The translations under genes and the position numbers were made by a program. A DNA stretch of 30,720 nt, taken from the NCBI RefSeq assembly GCF_001039355.2, contig NW_019775911.1:140447-171166 (forward strand), read 5' to 3'. This DNA comes from Lingula anatina. Taxonomy: Eukaryota; Brachiopoda; Lingulata; Lingulida; Lingulidae. A model generated the notes under the pieces. That model had not been told where the DNA came from and searched no databases. It saw only the letters and a program-made list of their open reading frames with translations. Positions 1-11,200 of this stretch are shown one piece after another (positions within the stretch are counted from its first letter, which is position 1; every line of letters begins with the position of its first letter).

Positions 1-710
1 ACAAAACATCGTGCCTCGATTTGAGAACCAGACAACTCTGTTGTCTTTAGCTTCCAAATTCTAAAACTATCAATTTATCTAACAAATAGGCCGAATATGG
101 CAGTTTTCTTACGATATGTGATTATATCTATTATTACTGAAGAACCCAATAGTAAGTAAGATGTATTTTGATTAAGCCAATTCAAAGATTTTTATTTTAA
201 AAAATTCAGTTGTTAAGAGGCTATAAATCGTCTCCCATAGATAAGTGTCATTGCCTCACTTTCAAGAAATGAGATCTGTCTGTCCTATCGCGGAAGTGAA
301 AGATTAACGTGCTATGTCAGTTAATTTCGCCGGAATATATTGGTTTTCTGATATGAATTACCTAAAATGAACCTTTCTACGTTTATGAATACATTTTGTA
401 ATAACATTCAGACTAGCCAAGAAAGAGCATTTTCGTTATGAAGAGTGGGGGATGGGTGGAAATTTATTTGAGGGCCACATACAACACTACAAATAGATAG
501 GGAATCCCTTACAATAAAGGCAAAATGAATTTTATTCTAAGCAAAGTCCGATGGATTTACCTTTTAATACATGTACATACAATCAACAGAATGTTGATGA
601 TGAGTCTTATTGAATATTTGAGTTACATTTTTTGATCACTAAGGCCATAACATTTAATACAGGCAACACTTTGTTACATTGCTAAAATTGTAAAAACGAT
701 TAGAATAGTG
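1..710. other. No gene seen
   Basis: AT-rich DNA without a convincing reading frame, RNA gene or repeat partner elsewhere in the window. Confidence 0.6.
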
Positions 711-1021
711 GGGTTATATATAATAAAAGCGCAGTAGATACTCCAGCGCAGTAGACTACTGCAATCATACTGTAAACATGTTTCAAATCTGCTTTGATTT
801 GGGAGCTAATTAGCATATTTGAAACAGGCTTCTATCATGCTGCTAATCTGCTGCATTAATGCTCCTCTCTGTACAAACCTATGTACTTTTTGGAGTAGAA
901 TTGCAGTAGGCTATACTGCATTTTTACTGCAAATATGCTCCATACCACTACTGCGTTAATGCTTCTTTGCTACTTCAATACTACTGCATTTTCATGCGGG
1001 ATAATTTTATATAATAAAAGC
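711..1021. mobile_element. Small repeat element, copy 1 (GCAGTAG family)
   Basis: It is shared with 2929-3142: both contain GTAGATACTCCAGCGCAGTAG, ACTACTGCAATCATACTG, and the end GCTTCTTTGCTACTTC(A/G)ATACTACTGC. In copy 1 the direct repeat TATATAATAAAAGC flanks it on both sides (about 716-729 and 1008-1021), a possible target duplication. It contains an extra segment of about 80 bases around 795-860 not in copy 2. Confidence 0.55.
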
Positions 1022-2928
1022 CGCCTTGTTTTGCCTAATCTCCAGCAATTGATATTCTTTGTTACCTTCTTTCTTGTTGTGAATCCAGGGACTACTGGTG
1101 TGGAAGTTCATGGTACACTGCAATGGAGGAGACATACAGGTAGATATATATATATAGTGTATTATTTCACTTTACAATGAAGTAAAAAAGTTTTTTAAAA
1201 ATATGAGTACATTTTCATCGACCAAATTCTTTTATATTAAAAATATTATTTATTCTTTTTTCTATTCATTTATTTCATTTATTCATTTATTTATTTATTT
1301 ATTTTTTGTTATTGTAATGACTTCAGAGATGTGTAATATATGCTTATGAGTGGCACATCCAAGGATTTGGATTTGTTCAGCCCACTTAAAATCTGGTGTT
1401 AAACTTAAATTCATCAGCGTTTGTGACCTTGTCGGTGCATTTGCCATGAATCGTTAGTGTTGGAATTGTGAGATTACAGTTTTATAGTTCATCTTGGTTT
1501 TTCCCATACAGACAGTCAATGCTTAATGCAAGGTATGAAACGTGAGAATTTAATTCATTTTTCCACAATTTTAAATCGTACATCTCAGCTTTTCGGGTTT
1601 CAAAGCACAAAACTGTTATTAAATGTATTAATTTAGAGAAATATAGAAACGTGTTCGAAAGAAAACTGTCTCTTTAACATATCCTGCAATGTCTTAGACC
1701 TTACAGTACAAGTTTGAGTCTTTTTAAATGCTTGTACCTAATAACAGTTATTAAAGCAACTATCGACGTGCACGACGCCGAGTCGTACCAAAGAAGTGTA
1801 TCGTTTAGATTATTATCAGAACAGAAATGCAGTGTAATACCTGCCAGCTACAGTAAATTACATTTTTTTAAGAGATAAGCATGCCAACGATGTGAGAAGA
1901 GTATTTATAAACGTTCAGACCCTTTCACACCTTTCAGACAATACGGTGACCTATCATCAGCTCACAATACTAAACCATAAATATTGCGTAGAACATTCTT
2001 AGTTTGCCCCAGGAACGACTCTTATGGATATTTGATAAGTTCATTTTAGTGCAGTTTGTGTTAAATGTATCTAAGAGTCGTGCTTTACCACCATTTATCT
2101 ATTTCAGATTGCCTCAAGTGGACCTGCCACAAGGTGTGTGCAAGAAATCACATTCACTGAATGGGAGCTTAAAAAGAAGGAGCATTTAGCTAAAATACTA
2201 AAATAAATAAAATAGCCAGGCCAGACACGGTTAAGGTTTCAAACCACCTAAAGAACTTGTTCAAAAAGCATTTATCGTTCTTCGTATGCGAAGGTTTTTC
2301 AGGTTGATTTTAGTGAAGACGATTATCAGAAATAAAACGCGTTCTATATTGTAAACGGCAATTTAAAAACAGAACAGAATAAAAGACAATTTAATAGGAA
2401 ATCTACATTGAAGGCATTTGCCATCCTTTGAAAGAAGTTTTCTAAGTAAATCTTTTAGTTTAGACGATTATCAGAAGTTATATATAACGACAAATATTAA
2501 ATATGACAGAATGAAGTTATAGGAAGTCTATACTGAGGCAATTACAAGGTACACATGTAGCAAGGGGATACCCCCTCTTTCTCAACGTGGAGGGAACGTA
2601 CATGTTCATGTATAACCTGAACACTTTGTCCGGGCAAGGTATGTCCTAAGTCTCCCGTTCCTAGGAAAGCATGCCCTCGGACACAATTTCCTGGGACTAA
2701 AAGCCCTGCGAAGGGCCATGATTTGGTATTTTAAGCCCTGCATGCAGACAGTTCGATGTCCTAGTCGGACATATTTACCCAAGTACATGTAGTTGTACCC
2801 CATCATTGTTTTTGTTTGGTAGATGAAATAGTTTTCGAAGTCTTTAAACGTGATTTAACATAAGATCACGCTCATTATACACAGTATAGATACTGTACAC
2901 GTGCGTGGTACTTGTACCAAACCCTGCA
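1022..2928. other. No gene seen; short TTTA-rich tract
   Basis: A TTTAT/TTCAT-rich tract lies at about 1250-1310. Short open frames here have no recognisable domain or codon signal. Confidence 0.55.
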
Positions 2929-3142
2929 CCCGCACGAAAACGAAGTAGATACTCCAGCGCAGTAGACTACTGCAATCATACTGCAAACATGCTTCAAATC
3001 TGCTTTAATGCTCCTCCTCTATACAACCCTATGTAATTGTAGGCTATACTGCATTTCTACTGCAAATATGCTCCACACCACTACTGCGTTAAAGTAATGC
3101 TTCTTTGCTACTTCGATACTACTGCATTTTCTTGCGGGTGAT
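2929..3142. mobile_element. Small repeat element, copy 2 (GCAGTAG family)
   Basis: The two ends are inverted repeats: CACCCGCACGAAAACGAAGTAG on the left and, inverted, CACCCGCAAGAAAATGCAGTAG on the right. This suggests a MITE-like DNA element. There is no coding capacity. Confidence 0.55.
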
Positions 3143-4181
3143 GAAAGTCAGCATATACACGTTAAACATAATAATGAATCTTAAAGTATAGTAGTACTCC
3201 CGTAAGTACCGGTATTACAGTAACAATGCAGAGGCGTATCGATGCCAATAATATCAGTATAATTTTGAGCGCCAAAGGGAAGAAACGATGTGGGGAGGCA
3301 CAGAAATTCCCGTACATGTACATAAAAAGGTACCTCACGATATCAGATCGGCTATATGTTTGCAGTGTAACTTGTTGTTTACTTTTCAAATCAAGACTTA
3401 TTTCCACATTTTGCAACTGCAACTCATTTTCAACCAATATAAAGAAAATCGTGAAAACGCATTTTGCAAACGGAATGCATTTTGCAACTAGGAGTTTTTC
3501 TAAGTCATTGGTATGGTGTGAAGTACTATAGAGGTAGAATGGAAAGGGGACTGGGTTGCCTCGGCCAGGTACATGTACGCTGCCATTGGTCAGGCTATCC
3601 CTGGGGTGGACAATTATATACATGCATACATTGTTACTTCCTGGCCATCATAGTTAGGAACTCGATACGCCGGGGATGAATAAACATATCATTAGGGATT
3701 TGTAACGGCTCTTCTGAATTTTATTGTGGCTTGGGCTGTGGTCGTCCCTAGGCCGGGGGTGGTTGATTATATATTTTACATCGTTATCCCTGCTTTTGTG
3801 TCTCCTTGATCTAAACTAAAATAATAAGACGTGTCTATTAAAAGAATAGAAAAAATTCAAGCGTGATGTTCGAAATTTAGCCGATAACAGCCGCACGCAA
3901 AAACTGTGTAAGCCGAAAACTGTGTGAGACAAAAACTGTGCAAGCCAAAAGTTGTGCAAACCAAACGTAAATCGAATGTGCATTATAGCCAGACATGTTT
4001 ATCCAAATTCAGCAAAATATCAAGCACGATATGAAGGCTGCCATTGTGTATTGAAAGGACGACCGGACGAGCCATAAAAATTTTGAGTGAGATTTGAAGA
4101 TACCTATTTAGAGAAATGTGGATGCCAGATCACCTGTGGAGTGCTACTCAACCCCAACTCCCATTTTGAGGTGGGGGGGGG
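3143..4181. other. No gene seen; short tandem AAAACTGTG motif
   Basis: Overlapping open frames on both strands at 3162-3680 show no family features. At about 3897-3970 the motif AAAACTGTG(T/C)(A/G)AGCC is repeated four times with changes. Confidence 0.5.
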
Positions 4182-4182
4182 N

Positions 4183-4959
4183 ACTATATGCACAAAGTAC
4201 CTTAAGAATTTCCTAAGCCAAGAATTATCTCAAATAATAGGAATTTCCTCAACTCTGTAGGATTTCTCTTATGTGTTGAGCTATGTTTAGCCTGTGCATT
4301 GACCAATAGAATTACATGTAATTCATAATATGAATATTAATTTTAATTATTAATTTCACTATTGACCCCACGTATGCATATATTAAATACCCATGTTAAT
4401 TGCATAAGCATTGATGCGTGAGATTCCGTGTTATCAGGTGGTTTTCGGGGATTTCATAAGCAACATGTCATAAAAAGTGCCCACTCAAAATTTTTCACTT
4501 TAGATATCCCTTAACAGAACGACAAATTACAAATGTAACTGCCAGAAGATCCTTAATGAAAAGTATCCCCGCTCTATCAAAACGAAATCGCTGGTAAATC
4601 TCATGATCTGGGTAAAAATCCAAAGGATTTTCGCGGTCCCGAAATATTCTTGGTCTTGCGACTGCCCTTTCCAGTTCATCCACTTCTTCACGATAAACAG
4701 CAATAATAAGAGCCATAGAGAAATAATGTTGCTGCACAGCTTTGAAATGATTGCCACTGTGTTGTACAGTCACTGAATCTAAGGACAAAATTTCCACTTA
4801 AGAGACTCAATGAGGTACCTTAAAGTTAAGGAGATATTTGGGGAAATTCTCATCTTAAGATGCTTTGTGCATACCACTTATGTAAGGATGATCACTTAAG
4901 GAAATTCTTAGGGAAATTCTTAAAAAAATACACTTAAGATGTTTTGTGCATACGGGGCC
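4183..4959 (-). mobile_element. PIF/Harbinger-type element remnant
   Basis: The ends are inverted relatives: right end inverted GGCCCCGTATGCACAAAACA then TCTTAAG; left end ACTATATGCACAAAGTACCTTAAG, cut off by the N at 4182. Sub-terminal copies of CTTAAGGAAATTCTTAG-type motifs follow. A transposase-like frame lies inside. The left terminus and target duplication cannot be read because of the gap. Confidence 0.7.
4495..4716 (-). pseudogene. N-terminal fragment of a Harbinger-type transposase
   Basis: From ATG at 4716 it reads MALIIAVYREEVDELERAVA then RPRIFRDRENPLDFYPDHEI, YQRFRFDRAGILFIKDLL. The 'R.F.(D/E)R.NPLD.......(R)RFR..R..I..L.DLL' pattern is the typical beginning of Harbinger (HARBI1-like) transposases. 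It stops after about 74 residues, well short of the usual 300-400, and none of the catalytic DDE core is present. Confidence 0.8.
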
Positions 4960-5005
4960 TGGATTTTTATTAATCAGTCCATCGTACAAAATATGTAAAA
5001 TGGAC

Positions 5006-5012
5006 CGTCCCT

Positions 5013-5073
<61 letters not shown>

Positions 5074-5079
5074 AGAGAC
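5006..5079 (-). tRNA. tRNA-Asn (anticodon GTT), copy 1
   Basis: The 74 bases fold fully: acceptor GTCTCTG paired with CAGGGAC plus discriminator G, D arm in GGCGCAATCGGTTAGCGC, anticodon arm TTCGG-CTGTTAA-CCGAA, T arm GGTGG-TTCAAGC-CCACC. Internal promoter boxes A and B are present and a TTTT run follows within 10 bases. It sits at the start of a repeat present three times in this window. Confidence 0.92.
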
Positions 5080-5527
5080 CGATATACCTGTCAAAAAGGT
5101 GTTATTTCTTACCTGGCGGCTCTCATGACGACAGGTAGATCGAGATTTTATCTCACCGTCGCTTAAGCCTTTATGTATGAGGCCTCTGACCTGATGGTAA
5201 CGCATGATAAACTGTCCTGTGCAGGGTTTATTACCTGCCTGTTTAATGAATTACAATTTTTTGTAAGATTCTTAAGTGAATTGTTTCCAACACAAACATT
5301 TGCTCTACGTTACAAAAGTAATATTTTGGTTGTTTTAATTGAAAAATGCGTTATTGTAAAGCAATTATTTATAATATAAATGGACACTTTGAAAGTGCAC
5401 ACAGGTATACATGTACCCCAGTTTGGGCAAATGTTAGGAGTTAAATTCTGACTGGAATTCTGAAATGTCATTTTAAGAAATCATGAGAAAAAAAAACGCT
5501 AATAAAATAAGATCTTTATCAAAATAC

Positions 5528-5579
5528 GGGTGGGCCTGAACCACCAACCTTTCGGTTAACAGCCAAACACGCTAGCCGA
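5528..5579 (-). pseudogene. tRNA-Asn fragment lacking its 5' end
   Basis: About 52 bases match the T arm, anticodon arm and part of the D arm, but the acceptor stem is missing on both sides. There are substitutions in the stem regions (GCCAAACAC). It lies about 450 bases from the intact tRNA within the same repeat unit and follows an A-rich stretch. Confidence 0.8.
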
Positions 5580-6010
5580 CATGTGGATGTGGTGGTCAGT
5601 ACCGTGGAAATGCGACTAGAAACTGTTCAGTAGATTTTTAACTTAAAAAGTTTGAAAAAATGTGTTTTTCACGGCACAGTTACATGTATAAAATATGGTT
5701 ATTTTCTGGCGGTTTTCGGTCCATTCTCGCATTTCTCTCGTTTTCAGTGCAGGGTTGCTGCAGTACAGCGAAATTCTGTTATTATAAATTTAGAAGGCAA
5801 ACTGTCGGTTACGATCGTTGGTTAACAGCCTTTTGGCAATCTGAAAACAACATATAACACGTCATGTAAACTAGTATTTTGTGCAGATGACACCTCCTAA
5901 AATTCAGATTTTTCCTTCTCTTTATGATTCACTCGTGATTGGCCAAAGGACGATGTGCACGACGTAAAATTCCAAAGCAGATGCAGTGATCACGGCGTAA
6001 TATCTTAAAG

Positions 6011-6819
6011 ATATCAAATACCGGAGAACGTAATATAATGAAAAATGAGGCCACTGACATCTCTTCATATTATTTTTTGTGAAATTAAAAAGCCCATTTG
6101 TTTATGGTAGGCGTGTGTTATTACGGATGAGATAGATCTGATATATAAGCAAAGAATAGATAAATTTCATTTATTTTTAAAAACACCAAGTAAACACATT
6201 TACTGGAAACTTGATGTCAAGGTCCGTAGTTACAGTCCGTTGTTAAGTACATGTATTAATCAAAGAGTTTTTTAGAGAAACACCACAGCACGTTTTTCAG
6301 TGGATGCTGGGGATTGGTTGTGTGTCATTTAGTGTGACTTTCATTCACCAGACTTTATTTTAACTTTTCTTTCTGTTGCTTGACTTTTTTTATTTATTCA
6401 TTTCTTTTTTTTTTNATATCAAATACCGGAGAACGTAATATAATGAAAAATGAGGCCACTGACATCTCTTCATATTATTTTTTGTGAAATTAAAAAGCCC
6501 ATTTGTTTATGGTAGGCGTGTGTTATTACGGATGAGATAGATCTGATATATAAGCAAAGAATAGATAAATTTCATTTATTTTTAAAAACACCAAGTAAAC
6601 ACATTTACTGGAAACTTGATGTCAAGGTCCGTAGTTACAGTCCGTTGTTAAGTACATGTATTAATCAAAGAGTTTTTTAGAGAAACACCACAGCACGTTT
6701 TTCAGTGGATGCTGGGGATTGGTTGTGTGTCATTTAGTGTGACTTTCATTCACCAGACTTTATTTTAACTTTTCTTTCTGTTGCTTGACTTTTTTTATTT
6801 ATTCATTTCTTTTTTTTTT
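6011..6819. repeat. 404-bp exact tandem duplication across an N
   Basis: 6011-6414 and 6416-6819 look identical, base for base as far as I can read, and are separated only by the N at 6415 after a poly-T run. The perfect identity and the N argue for an assembly overlap that was not merged. Confidence 0.88.
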
Positions 6820-7941
6820 TTCAGTCTTGATTCCTGTTTTTGGAGTCTTTTCTACTTTTTCATCTCTCGTTAATTTGCACTTCTTGTTCTACTGTTTTCA
6901 GGATTGTTGGGTTTCTGCTTCTCCTTGACTGTCTGTCAGTATGCCCTAATTTCTTCTCTTTAATTTAGTCTTTCTTGCTGGGCCAGCCTAGGATGATTCT
7001 TCGTTTTTTTAAACTTCTGTGTTACGTGCATTCAACTTTTCAACGTATAACGTCTTCCTTACGTGCTTCAGCAAGATTATCTATACGGATATTAGCTCTT
7101 TGACGTCTTTTTTTTCAAATTATTTTTTGCTGAAAGTAAAATTTTCAGGATCCCTTTTTCTTTTCCTATTTGGCTTTTTGTTTATTGTCATCCATATTTG
7201 ATACTTCATTCACTGAGAGTATAATAAATGTACTTTTAATTATGCATGTATTGAAGTGTTCGTACCGTGTTCGTACCAAAATATATCATATACATTAATC
7301 CATAGAATATGAATCCATATATATACAGTTTATTATTTTGCAATTAGTTATATTTGGCAATATATTCAAACCAATATTGTTCATTTTGAATGCAAACAGT
7401 AACACCTTTACTGATTTTATTTCTTTGCAAAATCTCTTGCCTGACTCTAATTAATCAGTATCACTTTATTGAATATATATTTTTATACAATGTTTTTCTA
7501 AACATCACAAGACATGAATGCATTTTATATAGTCTAAAACAATATTTTATACCATATTTTGATGTTTTATCATCATTGATAAGTTATCAAATGGTTAATG
7601 TATAACTTGGGGGTACGGACACTACATTTGGCACCAAATGTTTTTCATTGCATTAACAAAAATAAGTAAAATGTGTATCAAAGCCCGTATCTGCAAAATG
7701 GTTAAAATATTTATTTTTCTCAGAACATATCTTTGGATGAACCTGCTAGAATAGGAGACAGATGTTGTGGGAATTATATACCACTATCTTATTCACCATA
7801 AATCACTGACATAAAGAGCTAGTGCATCATCTTTATGACCTTAATTGCAAATGACCCACCGCAACAGCTAAAATGGGTACTTTTTGAACACATAATTGGC
7901 TATATTTTTGTAAATGGTAATCCTATTATTATAATTCTTTT
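6820..7941. other. No gene seen; very AT-rich region beyond the plexin 3' end
   Basis: Strongly T-rich on the plus strand. I searched the minus strand for plexin IPT-type motifs and saw none. Confidence 0.5.
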
Positions 7942-7947
7942 TTTATT
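7942..7947 (-). terminator. Candidate polyadenylation signal of the plexin gene
   Basis: AATAAA on the minus strand lies 68 bases after the TGA at 8015-8017. The region is AT-rich, so a chance match is possible. Confidence 0.4.
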
Positions 7948-8014
7948 TTGCTCCTGTGAACAGTGTCTTTAATATTAGTCTATCAGCAATCTCCAATTAT
8001 AAATTGTTAATTTA

Positions 8015-8217
8015 TCAGACACTTGTAACATTCACCACATTTAATTGTTCACCCTGATTGTGAAACAGCCGATCAGGACAAGTGCTCTTAGCTGGTGCAC
8101 TGCACGTTGGTCGATACTTGCACGTCCCTCCACAGAAAGCACAGCCAAATTTTGTATCCACACCACCAATACATGTGCCACATGTGCTCCCCATGACGTC
8201 ACATTTGTACAGGGTGG
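8015..8217 (-). CDS. Plexin exon 10: PSI3 and stop codon
   Basis: The exon starts after TTTTAG. It reads ATLYKCDVMGSTCGTCIGG then VDTKFGCAFCGGTCKYRPTC, matching plexin PSI3 ('LYKC.....CG.C......F.CGWC...C..R..C'). The usual GWC tryptophan is replaced (GCAFC). It stays open for 20 further residues (to NVTSV) and meets TGA then TAA. An internal donor such as CAGG/GTGAAC could instead splice on to IPT exons, but I recognise none in the 8 kb that follow. Confidence 0.72.
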
Positions 8218-11200
8218 CTAAAAATTATTGAAAATATTACCAAATAATCAATACATGTTCAACATGAATACATGTATGCGTATCCAAAATGTGTGTAAGT
8301 GTTACAAATAGTAGTTCATATGCATGCAGTATGTTTCCATTTTAGGAGATCTCTTATTATTGAGGAGATTTGGGCGTTATTCTGTTTTTTACCAAAATGG
8401 AATAATAATAATAATTTTTATTAGACGATCGGTTGAATGAAACAATTACTATATTTTGTGCGCTTATGAAGAAGGCATTTTATCCCATTATAAAAACAAG
8501 GCAGCAAAGCTGTCAAATGTACAGACAAAAAAACAGAAAAAAAAGCACTAAAGCTGTCAATTTTGCTGCATTAATGTATTATGCTTACTGTAACTGCATA
8601 GCCAACATCAAATTCTAATTCTGCATAACACTGAATTAGGATGAAAGTAAAATGTGTAACAAGCATTAGACTGAGTTCCCATACCTAGATCAATCTAACT
8701 GGATCAATCCAACTCCAAGGGGTTTCTCACTAAATTGCTTTCAGTTTAAGTGGCTTAGGATTCTGGCNTAACTTCCCTACAAGTCACCCGATCATGCTGA
8801 TTTTCGAATTTACCTGCGTATTATGAATATTCATCAATTCTGTAAGTTTCAAGCTGAAATAAAAAACAGTTTTCCACTTATCGTGTTATCGGTAAAAGTG
8901 CACGACGGCGACGACGACAGACGCAGATGATGGCTATATGTACAGACACATCTGTGTCTGTACATAATGAGATCATTCCTTTTGTAACTCGTGCGTAAAA
9001 ATATGCGCCTCACAGGGAAAAAGACGGGAACGTATACATATGCAGCACATGTAAAAATAGCAATACACTTACCGCTCACTTGAGAGCCTATGGGTTGGTC
9101 TATCACATGGTTATTATTCCAGAATACTTGGATTTCATGCCTCTCCTGGCCTGTGATGGCTGTATACACATACTGAGATATGAGAAGAACAAGCAGCCAA
9201 TTATAATTGTATGAATGTAGATCTAAATATATAAGGCATTCCTGAAGTTGCAAAACTTCTACATAGAATGCATAAGTTGGGGTTTGGATACGGTCACTTG
9301 CCTTACAAAATCAGTATTCTGAGGGCACAAATATTCGATCTGTTATTCTATCAGCTACTGTAAAATAGCGTGACATTTAAAAGATTATATCATATATACA
9401 GTACGTGTATATGCCTTGCATCATATCTACTCACAGCGTGGCTCTGGCAGTCTATGACACTATCATTCTGTCTGATAGCTGGGACTGTGTTAGTGCCTAT
9501 CTTACACTGATAATCACCTTGGCCAGCCTGGAATATCATTGAGGTTAGGTTGAGAATAACCAAAATGACTGCAGAGTACAGCAAATGTGGGGCTTCATTC
9601 ATATATTCCTAATCAAATTTTGTTTTGAGTTCGAAGGTCTCATTTATGTCAGCCTTGTCATAGACACTGACTTGGAACTGAACTCTTGCTTTATGGTAAG
9701 AATGAAAAATTACAGTTTACCTTCCCATAATCCTCAGGTACAGTATGTATATCGCGAAAATGAATTAAAACATAAGTAGGAAGAGTGTATAACTACAAGT
9801 ACAGACTGCTAACAACAACGGGTTTTATAACCACATTTACGTGAATCTTTACCTGTGGCACAGGTAGGTTCTTCCCACTCAGTGAGATCACCTTGGGGAC
9901 CTCAGCAGGTAACAGGACGTCCTGTACACGTGGCAGAAGCTGGGGACACAGGGTGGGTCCTTTAATACCCACGCTGACATGACTCTGAAATGACGGAAAC
10001 AAGACAGTGCCATTTCTAATTAATAAAATATATTTCCGTTCTTGAACGCCGAAGTAAAAAAATTGTGCATAACTAAAAACTTTCATTCATTTCTCATTTC
10101 AATGGTGTTTCGTATCTCACAAGCATCAGAAACGGATTTTTTTCTTTGTTCGTTGACATATTTATATTAAGAGAACCAGTACGAAACACATTTACTTAAA
10201 ACAACATATGTCTGTATGAGTGACCAGTATTATCTGGCTTAATGTAAATTTTCAAGAAATAAGGTATACACGGGGAAATTAACAAAGAATTGAACGTACA
10301 TTCTTTCCGGGTATCACCCCTCCACTAGGACTACAAGTACTGCTGGCGTGGGTGCACGTGTTAGCATATATACACCAGTCACAGGCCCAACTACTGCTGG
10401 TACAGGACACACACCTACAGTAATAATACATACATACACGTGTTAGCATATATACACCAGTCACAGACCCAACTACTGCTGGTACAGGACACACACCTAC
10501 AGTAATAATACATACATACACGTGTTAGCATATATACACCAGTCACAGACCCAACTACTGCTGGTACAGGACACACACCTACAGTAATAATACATACATA
10601 CACGTGTTAGCATATATACACCAGTCACAGACCCAACTACTGCTGGTACAGGACACACACCTACAGTAATAATACATACATACACGTGTTAGCATATATA
10701 CACCAGTCACAGGCCCAACTACTGCTGGTACAGGACACACACCTACAGTTATAATACATACATACACGTGTTAGCATATATACACCAGTCACAGGCCCAA
10801 CTACTGCTGGTACAGGACACACATCTTACAATAAGAACTACAGGATTAGCCACATATACTCATCGTATGTAATAATGAGTTAAGGTGACACTCCTTTTCA
10901 CAATACACATTGCTTCGATTACACAAGGCAGCAAGTAACATCTAAGCAATGAAATTACATTTTTTTTTTAATTTGTTTCGTGAACTTAAGGACTTCTCAG
11001 TCATTGCAATAGGATAGAGAGATAATGTATAACAATACAATACCCTGAGTGTGCGCCGCAATCAAAATATATGAAGTTGGTCGTTAGAAACTTGACTCCT
11101 GTCGTTAATGATTTGATAGATAATGGTATTGTGATGTGATCTGAAACAATAATCATACTTCCTTTGGCATGCGGTTTAATATACATGATTTAATAGACAT

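Larger units (their letters stand above)
4985..6370. repeat. tRNA-bearing dispersed repeat, copy 1
   Basis: This shares extended similarity with 26100-28345 (interrupted by a LINE) and, over its first two thirds, with 29250-30045. It contains tRNA-Asn, a tRNA fragment and AT-rich DNA. A 68-codon open frame (5173-5379) is shared with copy 3, but most differences between copies change residues and copy 2 is broken, so I do not call a gene. The last part is duplicated again across the N at 6415. Confidence 0.85.

Noticed and set aside
3162-3679. 153-codon minus-strand frame and overlapping plus-strand frames
   Set aside because: No recognisable motif, mixed low-complexity content, and long frames on both strands of the same DNA suggest chance.
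5173-5379. 68-codon open frame shared between tRNA-repeat copies 1 and 3 (29461-29667)
   Set aside because: Most differences between the two copies change residues, copy 2 is broken, and no domain is seen. It is conserved only because the whole repeat is.
10279-10767. Series of 62-80 codon open frames with identical MYVCIITVGVCPV starts
   Set aside because: They arise from the 82-bp tandem repeat read across units; only the part that is exon 6b has coding support.
10321-10830. CRISPR-like regular array
   Set aside because: The units are contiguous 82-bp tandem repeats with no unique spacers, in an animal gene.
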